Shown: one piece after another, positions 6,693 to 10,941 of the stretch
Position numbering within the stretch: position 1 is the first letter of the stretch
How the letters are laid out: each line of letters starts with the position of its first letter
NCBI GenBank assembly: GCA_002701455.1
Contig: NZVJ01000001.1
Span: forward strand, 1-10,941
Source: Rhodospirillaceae bacterium
GTDB lineage: Bacteria; Pseudomonadota; Alphaproteobacteria; Thalassobaculales; Thalassobaculaceae
Reading direction: 5' to 3'
DNA length: 10,941 nucleotides
The notes under the pieces: model-generated
What the model was told of the DNA's origin: nothing
The model's database searches: none
The model's input: the letters and a program-made list of their open reading frames with translations, nothing else
Program-made: the position numbers and the translations under genes

Positions 6693-7679
6693 ATGCCTCT
6701 ATTTATTAAACCGGTCATCTTTTTACTTTTGGTATTTCTTAACGGGTGCGCGGGAAAAGATTTAGGTTTAAATCGTTACATCAAAACAGAGACATATAGC
6801 AAAAATCAGAATGCAAGAAGCGCAAAAATTTTCTCAAGAATAACCCGCGTAAGGATAGAACCTGGGGACACGGTTTATTCTATTGCGAGACGTCACGGTA
6901 TTACTATCCGAGATTTGATTCTCAAAAATGGATTGGTTGCACCGTACAAGATTTTGGCAGGACAGACATTGCTTATTCCAATTCCCGAGCGCCATATCGT
7001 AGTAACCGGTGATACTGTTTTTGCATTGTCAAATAAGTATAAAGTGGACATGAGAACATTAGTTGAACTGAACACTTTGAAGCCGCCTTATCAACTAAAA
7101 AAGGGACAGGTTTTAAAGATACCTAATTCAAGCAGTAGGGTGGGTGTTGGTTCAAAAAGAAATATACGGAATGTTTTAACTTCACGCAGTGAAATAGTCT
7201 TTTCACCATTTCCGAGACCTAAGCCTGTTAGTAACCCGCGAAGAGAAAGAGCGAGAGTACATCATCAAAATAGCCCTATATCTAAACCGCTAGATCGAGG
7301 TGGAAAGTATTTCTTGTGGCCGGTACGTGGCACCGTAATATCTCGATTTGGCCCGCGCAGAGGCGGCTTGCATAATGACGGGATTAATATCGCTGCGCCG
7401 CGCGGTGCACCGGTTTTTGCGGCGGAGAATGGGGTCGTTGCCTATACGGGGAATGGAATTAAAGGATTTGGCAATCTCCTGTTAGTTAAGCATTCTGGCG
7501 GCTGGACTACGGCTTATGCTCATGTTGATAGGGTGTTAGTAAAGAGAGGTGACAGAGTTAAAAGAGGGGAGACAATAGGAACCATAGGAACCAGCGGTAA
7601 AGTTAACAAACCGCAACTTCATTTTGAAATTCGAAAAGGATCTCAAGCAGTCGATCCGATGAGAGAATTAGCTACATAG
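6693..7679 (+). CDS. LysM-LysM-M23 lipoprotein, NlpD/DipM-like murein hydrolase activator with degenerate LytM domain
   Basis: This is a 328-residue envelope protein. A lipoprotein signal (hydrophobic 8-16, lipobox LNGC with C19; Ala at +2, consistent with outer-membrane sorting by the E. coli rule) precedes two peptidoglycan-binding LysM repeats, about 51-96 and 100-144. After a basic, Pro-rich linker (about 145-200) comes an M23/LytM domain (about 208-323). The usual zinc-site H-x-x-x-D is replaced by Asn at both positions (N228 and N232 in LHNDGINIAA). The first His of the HxH motif is Gln (Q308-L309-H310), while H277 and H310 remain. This pattern matches NlpD/DipM-type LytM factors that activate amidases at the division site rather than cut peptidoglycan themselves. 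Function as an activator is inferred from these substitutions. The gene lies between surE and yajC, a usual alphaproteobacterial position. Confidence 0.88.
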   Translation: MPLFIKPVIFLLLVFLNGCAGKDLGLNRYIKTETYSKNQNARSAKIFSRITRVRIEPGDTVYSIARRHGITIRDLILKNGLVAPYKILAGQTLLIPIPERHIVVTGDTVFALSNKYKVDMRTLVELNTLKPPYQLKKGQVLKIPNSSSRVGVGSKRNIRNVLTSRSEIVFSPFPRPKPVSNPRRERARVHHQNSPISKPLDRGGKYFLWPVRGTVISRFGPRRGGLHNDGINIAAPRGAPVFAAENGVVAYTGNGIKGFGNLLLVKHSGGWTTAYAHVDRVLVKRGDRVKRGETIGTIGTSGKVNKPQLHFEIRKGSQAVDPMRELAT

Positions 7680-7688
7680 CAGATAGTA

Positions 7689-7749
7689 ATAATTCGCTTA
7701 TTATATAGATTAGTGATTACTTTTCGGTGTCGTGAGAGTATAATTCGCT
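7689..7749 (+). repeat. Ten-base direct repeat in the yajC upstream region
   Basis: ATAATTCGCT occurs at 7689-7698 and again at 7740-7749, 51 bp apart start to start, in the 140-bp gap before yajC. The second copy overlaps the TATAAT hexamer. It may be a duplicated promoter element, a paired regulator site or chance in AT-rich DNA. Confidence 0.4.
7739..7744 (+). promoter_or_regulatory. Consensus -10 element (TATAAT) of a probable yajC-secDF promoter
   Basis: A perfect TATAAT lies 75 bp before the yajC start in a 140-bp intergenic gap. The -35 region is poor: TTACTT at 7717-7722 with 16-bp spacing is the best I see. The site may therefore depend on an activator or be an unusually placed promoter. 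Transcription from it would leave a leader of about 65-70 bases. I see no obvious riboswitch in that leader. Confidence 0.4.
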
Positions 7750-7819
7750 CCAGAAAAAGAAAGAGAGACTAACTAACGGATTAAACCACGTTGTTGTCGT
7801 TTGGTATAGGAGAAGTAAA

Positions 7820-8140
7820 ATGTTGATTTCTACAGCTTACGCGCAAGGCGCGGGCGCGGGTGGCGGTTTTGACCTTATGGCATTAGCACCACTAGTTCTA
7901 ATTTTTGTCGTCTTTTATTTTCTACTTATACGACCGCAACAAAAAAGGGCAAAAGAGCATAAAGAAATGCTCTCGAAAATTAGGCGCAACGATAGAATTG
8001 TTACGAATGGTGGGTTAATCGGCAAGGTAGCAAAGGTCAACGATGACAGAGATGAACTTGAGCTTGATGTAGCCGAAAATGTGAGAGTTAAAGTAAGGCG
8101 AGGTATGATCGCGGAAGTGATTTCCAAAGGCGAGGATTAG
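7820..8140 (+). CDS. yajC: Preprotein translocase subunit YajC
   Basis: YajC is the small single-pass inner-membrane partner of SecD and SecF in the Sec holotranslocon. The 106-residue protein begins with the alphaproteobacterial MLISTAYAQGAGAGGG leader. One transmembrane helix follows (about 21-37, PLVLIFVVFYFLLI), then the signature RPQQKRAKEHKEML (38-51) and a cytoplasmic beta-rich domain (NDRIVTNGGLIGKVAKV). The start is strongly supported by AGGAG (7808-7812) seven bases upstream. It is the first gene of a yajC-secD-secF run; the gap to secD is 42 bp. Confidence 0.95.
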   Translation: MLISTAYAQGAGAGGGFDLMALAPLVLIFVVFYFLLIRPQQKRAKEHKEMLSKIRRNDRIVTNGGLIGKVAKVNDDRDELELDVAENVRVKVRRGMIAEVISKGED

Positions 8141-8170
8141 GCTGACGGTCAGTAAATTATTCAATTAAAT

Positions 8171-8175
8171 GGAAA
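8171..8175 (+). promoter_or_regulatory. Shine-Dalgarno-like GGAAA that favours the ATG start of secD
   Basis: GGAAA lies seven bases before ATG 8183 but only four before the in-frame GTG at 8180. ATG is therefore preferred, giving an MLQFPAWK N-terminus typical of alphaproteobacterial SecD. Confidence 0.6.
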
Positions 8176-8182
8176 ATAAGTG

Positions 8183-9754
8183 ATGTTGCAGTTTCCAGCC
8201 TGGAAAATGACATTAGTGGTTGCAGTTTGTTTAATCGGTATTTTGTATGCGGTTCCAAACTTCTTGAAAACGGAATTTGGAGCTAACTTGCCGAATTTTG
8301 CTCCAGGTAAGCGAGTTAGTTTAGGATTAGATTTACAGGGTGGCTCCTATTTATTACTTAAAGTTGATTTGGACGTTGTAATTAAGGAATATCTTGAAGA
8401 AATCTCAATGGAGGTCAGGAAAAAATTAAGAAAGGCAAGAGTTGGATATTCAAAACTTGGCTCAACGGGGGCTAGCGTTGTAGTTAATATAAGACAAGAA
8501 AAGGACTTTGCTAAATCGAAAAAGCTCCTGGACGATGTAGACCCTAACTGTGAGATCATATTTGATGCTAATGGTTCAGTAAAAATTACCCCACGCGAAG
8601 ATGCACTCAATGAGCGCAAATTGTTAGCACTGCAGCAATCGATTGAGATAGTAAGAAGACGGATAGATGAAACCGGAGTTAGAGAGCCTACAATACAGCG
8701 TCAGGGAACTGATAGAATTTTAGTACAGTTACCCGGAGTTGATGACCCTGAGAGAATAAAGGCGTTACTGGGGCAAACTGCGAAAATGGTTTTTCGTTTG
8801 GTTGACATGAGCAAGTCGGTAAGCGAGGCGGTAACGGGTAGAGTGCCATCTGGATCGGAACTTTTGGCCCCACTGGTGGAAAGCGCTGGTGATCCAGCGT
8901 TATATTTAGTTAAAAAGCGTGTAATGGTTAGCGGCGAGCATTTAATAGATGCTCAAGCGACTTTCCAAGATGGGCAGCCAGTTGTCAGTTTTCGTTTTGA
9001 TACCAGTGGCTCAAAGCGTTTCGGGAAAGTCACAAGTGAAAACGTTAATCGGCCCTTCGCAATTATACTCGATAATAAAGTCATAAGTGCTCCAGTTATA
9101 AGAGAGCCCATCCTCGGTGGTTCTGGCATTATTTCCGGCAGTTTTACAGTAAAAACAGCTAATGATTTAGCGCTTTTACTCAGAGCGGGGGCCTTGCCAG
9201 CGCCTCTTACAGTTTTAGAGGAGCGAACCGTTGGCCCAGGCTTAGGTTTTGATTCTATAGAGGCAGGAAAATTGGCAAGTGTTATCGGCTTATGTCTTGT
9301 CATCGTCTTTATGGTTATAGCTTATGGCCTATTTGGAATATTCGCCAATGTAGCTTTGTTTTTTAATATTGTAATAATTTTAGGAGCATTATCAGCGCTT
9401 CAAGCCACTCTGACACTCCCTGGAATTGCTGGTATTGTCCTTACAATTGGAATGGCCGTCGACGCAAATGTACTTATTTTTGAGCGTATCAGAGAAGAAG
9501 TTCTTTTGGGCCGCACGCCGATATCAGCAATTGACGCAGGTTATAAACGCGCGCTTACCACCATTATTGATTCAAATTTAACCACCTTGTTCGCTGCGAT
9601 ATGTCTTTATTCGTTTGGCTCTGGCCCGATAAAAGGGTTTGCAGTGACGTTGGCTATAGGAATTCTTACGTCTATGTTCACGTCAATTATGTTAACAAGA
9701 TTTTTGATTGTTTTATGGTTGCGAGGAAAGCGACCAAATTCTGTCCCCATTTGA
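8183..9754 (+). CDS. secD: Protein translocase subunit SecD
   Basis: SecD is an RND-family membrane protein that, with SecF, uses proton motive force to help pull proteins through SecYEG to the periplasm. The 523-residue protein has TM1 (about 8-28), then the conserved GLDLQGG (48-54) at the start of the periplasmic P1 region. The head and base domains span about 60-345 (including RRRIDETGVREPTIQRQGTDRI and IILDNKVISAPVI). ERTVGPGLGFDSIEAGKL leads into five C-terminal membrane helices (about 365-510). TM4 carries the AVDANVLIFERIREE motif (about 425-439), whose Asp is implicated in proton transport. It is full length with no missing motif. It lies 42 bp after yajC and 16 bp before secF. Confidence 0.97.
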   Translation: MLQFPAWKMTLVVAVCLIGILYAVPNFLKTEFGANLPNFAPGKRVSLGLDLQGGSYLLLKVDLDVVIKEYLEEISMEVRKKLRKARVGYSKLGSTGASVVVNIRQEKDFAKSKKLLDDVDPNCEIIFDANGSVKITPREDALNERKLLALQQSIEIVRRRIDETGVREPTIQRQGTDRILVQLPGVDDPERIKALLGQTAKMVFRLVDMSKSVSEAVTGRVPSGSELLAPLVESAGDPALYLVKKRVMVSGEHLIDAQATFQDGQPVVSFRFDTSGSKRFGKVTSENVNRPFAIILDNKVISAPVIREPILGGSGIISGSFTVKTANDLALLLRAGALPAPLTVLEERTVGPGLGFDSIEAGKLASVIGLCLVIVFMVIAYGLFGIFANVALFFNIVIILGALSALQATLTLPGIAGIVLTIGMAVDANVLIFERIREEVLLGRTPISAIDAGYKRALTTIIDSNLTTLFAAICLYSFGSGPIKGFAVTLAIGILTSMFTSIMLTRFLIVLWLRGKRPNSVPI

Positions 9755-9770
9755 GTGTATTGGATTTTTA

Positions 9771-10709
9771 ATGCTCAAACCTGTTCGTTTTGTACCCGCC
9801 GGAACAAAAATACGTTTTGTAGATAAGCGACGATTAGCGTTTGCATTATCGGCGATCATTCTTTTATCCTCAGTATTTTGTTTAACTTCGCTAGGATTAA
9901 ACTTCGGTATTGACTTCCGGGGAGGTATCTTAATGGAAATTCGTGGCTCGGGCGAAGTGAATATTCCTCAAATAAGAGATAAATTATCCACTTTGGGGCT
10001 TGGTGAAGTGAGTATCCAAGAATTTGGCAAAAAAACTGATGCTCTAATAAGGATTCAGAGGCAGGATGGTGCAGAAAAAGAACAGATGGCGGCCATTAAA
10101 AAGGTCAAGGATCGTCTCGGGGATATATTTGATTATCGAAGAACCGAATTTGTAGGACCAACTGTAGGAGCTGAATTAAAAGAGGCAGGAATTATAGCAG
10201 TCTGTTTAGCACTCTTATCTATTCTAATCTATATTTGGCTGAGATTTGAGTGGCAATTTAGTTTAGGTGCTATTGTTGCTCTATCTCATGATATTTTTAG
10301 TACTATTGGCTTATTTGCACTCCTGCAATATGAATTTAACCTTGCGACTGTAGCTGCTATACTTACTATAGCAGGGTATTCAATAAATGACACGGTGGTT
10401 GTTTATGACAGAGTCAGGGAAAATCTTCGAAAATACAGACAATTAGAACTGTCTGAAGTATTTAATATGTCGATTAATGAAACTTTGTCTCGAACCATGA
10501 TGACGTCGGTTACTACCCTACTTGCGCTATGTTCAATTTACTTTTTTGGTGGTGAGGTTCTAGCTGATTTTGCTCTTGCTATGATTTGGGGGGTATGTAT
10601 AGGCACTTACTCATCCATATTTATAGCGGTCCCTATCCTGCTTTACGTCAAGTTGAAAAGAGGGGAAGGCGATTATAGTGGATTACAGGTACCAGAAGAT
10701 GAAAGGTGA
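9771..10709 (+). CDS. secF: Protein translocase subunit SecF
   Basis: SecF is the smaller RND-type half of the SecDF motor. The 312-residue protein has TM1 (about 22-41), GIDFRGG (46-52), a periplasmic P4 domain (about 53-125), then FVGPTVGAEL (127-136). Five membrane helices follow, with SINDTVVVYDRVREN (204-218) carrying the conserved proton-path region in TM4. ATG 9771 was chosen because it gives the canonical MLKPVRFVP start and leaves a 16-bp gap after secD. The frame is open further upstream inside secD, but those 21 extra residues have no SecF character. A GGA six bases before the ATG is a modest ribosome-binding site. secD and secF are separate genes here, not fused. Confidence 0.96.
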   Translation: MLKPVRFVPAGTKIRFVDKRRLAFALSAIILLSSVFCLTSLGLNFGIDFRGGILMEIRGSGEVNIPQIRDKLSTLGLGEVSIQEFGKKTDALIRIQRQDGAEKEQMAAIKKVKDRLGDIFDYRRTEFVGPTVGAELKEAGIIAVCLALLSILIYIWLRFEWQFSLGAIVALSHDIFSTIGLFALLQYEFNLATVAAILTIAGYSINDTVVVYDRVRENLRKYRQLELSEVFNMSINETLSRTMMTSVTTLLALCSIYFFGGEVLADFALAMIWGVCIGTYSSIFIAVPILLYVKLKRGEGDYSGLQVPEDER

Positions 10710-10718
10710 AGTAAATTA

Positions 10719-10941
10719 ATGGATGTAACGCCTCTTGTCTCGAAAGATCGTCAGCTAATAGAAAGTTATGGTGATGGATCCTTTAAAATTTCAGGGGTCG
10801 TTTACAGTTCGCCTGTAGTAGTGTTTCCAGAACTTTGTATTCCTTTATCGAATTGTGATGTTGCTGAGTCAAAAATTTGTTTTTTCAAAGCAGTCTTTCA
10901 AACAACCTATATGCCGTCAATTTTGCTTTTTGGGGCAGGTA
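10719..10941 (+). CDS. Mth938-like / NDUFAF3-family protein, 3' end beyond the window
   Basis: The frame starts at ATG 10719, nine bases after the secF stop, and stays open to the window end (74 codons visible; the family is about 120-130 residues). The visible part shows family features: MDVTPLVS, YGDGSFKISGVVYSSPVVVFPE (residues 17-38), and MPSILLFGAG, which is the typical glycine-rich xEILLLGTG strand. AAGGTGA overlapping the secF stop (10703-10709) is a good ribosome-binding site. The mitochondrial homologue NDUFAF3 helps assemble respiratory complex I; the bacterial role is not established, though a link to complex I is often assumed. Position directly after secF is typical for Alphaproteobacteria. 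Confidence 0.85.
   Translation, partial: MDVTPLVSKDRQLIESYGDGSFKISGVVYSSPVVVFPELCIPLSNCDVAESKICFFKAVFQTTYMPSILLFGAG

Noticed and set aside
8142..8152. Palindrome CTGACGGTCAG between yajC and secD
   Set aside because: It is a perfect 5-1-5 inverted repeat, but a single short copy with no T-tract and no nearby promoter gives no basis for an operator or terminator call.
8953..9303. 116-codon open frame on the minus strand inside secD
   Set aside because: Antisense to conserved SecD coding sequence; composition mirrors the sense codons and nothing in it resembles a known protein.
9708..9770. Possible longer SecF beginning inside secD
   Set aside because: The extra 21 residues have no SecF character, and ATG 9771 gives the canonical MLKP start with a usable ribosome-binding site.

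Overview
The window is a compact, almost entirely forward-strand housekeeping segment from an alphaproteobacterial chromosome. The gene order nagZ - scpA - scpB - [ABC ATPase] - tatA - tatB - [tatC remnant] - serS - surE - nlpD/dipM-like - yajC - secD - secF - Mth938-family gene is a familiar alphaproteobacterial neighbourhood. Individual proteins carry alphaproteobacterial hallmarks: the YajC N-terminus, the MLKP start of SecF, the degenerate LytM domain with an NDGINIAAP-type segment, and the NDUFAF3-like protein after secF. Codon use leans to AT (many AAA, ATA, TTA and AGA codons). This suggests an AT-rich, probably environmental or streamlined lineage rather than a GC-rich rhizobial or rhodobacterial one. 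The species cannot be named from this window.

Layout. Positions 1-727 hold the 3' part of nagZ (peptidoglycan recycling). After a 168-bp gap with a promoter candidate come scpA and scpB, overlapping by ATGA (the condensin accessory subunits). An orphan FbpC/PotA-type ABC ATPase follows (2438-3505). Next come tatA and tatB, and then a 143-bp gap up to serS, where a full tatC would normally lie. In that gap a 22-codon open frame resembles the extreme N-terminus of TatC and then stops. serS and surE follow closely. A 194-bp gap with no pcm separates surE from a LysM-LysM-M23 lipoprotein whose zinc-site residues are substituted. A 140-bp gap with a consensus TATAAT leads into yajC-secD-secF, the accessory module of the Sec translocon. 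The window ends inside a Mth938/NDUFAF3-like gene.

How the genes work together. Two protein-export systems dominate: Tat (tatA and tatB only) and the SecDF-YajC complex that drives late steps of Sec translocation. NagZ and the LytM factor act on the cell wall and cell division, ScpAB on chromosome organisation, SerRS on translation and SurE on nucleotide turnover or stress survival. The main anomaly is the apparent decay of tatC between an intact tatB and serS. Smaller ones are the orphan ABC ATPase between scpB and tatA, the absence of pcm, and the catalytically degenerate LytM domain. I found no novel multi-gene system, mobile element, CRISPR array or RNA gene. No stretch over 300 bases lacks a gene; the longest gap is 194 bp (6499-6692).
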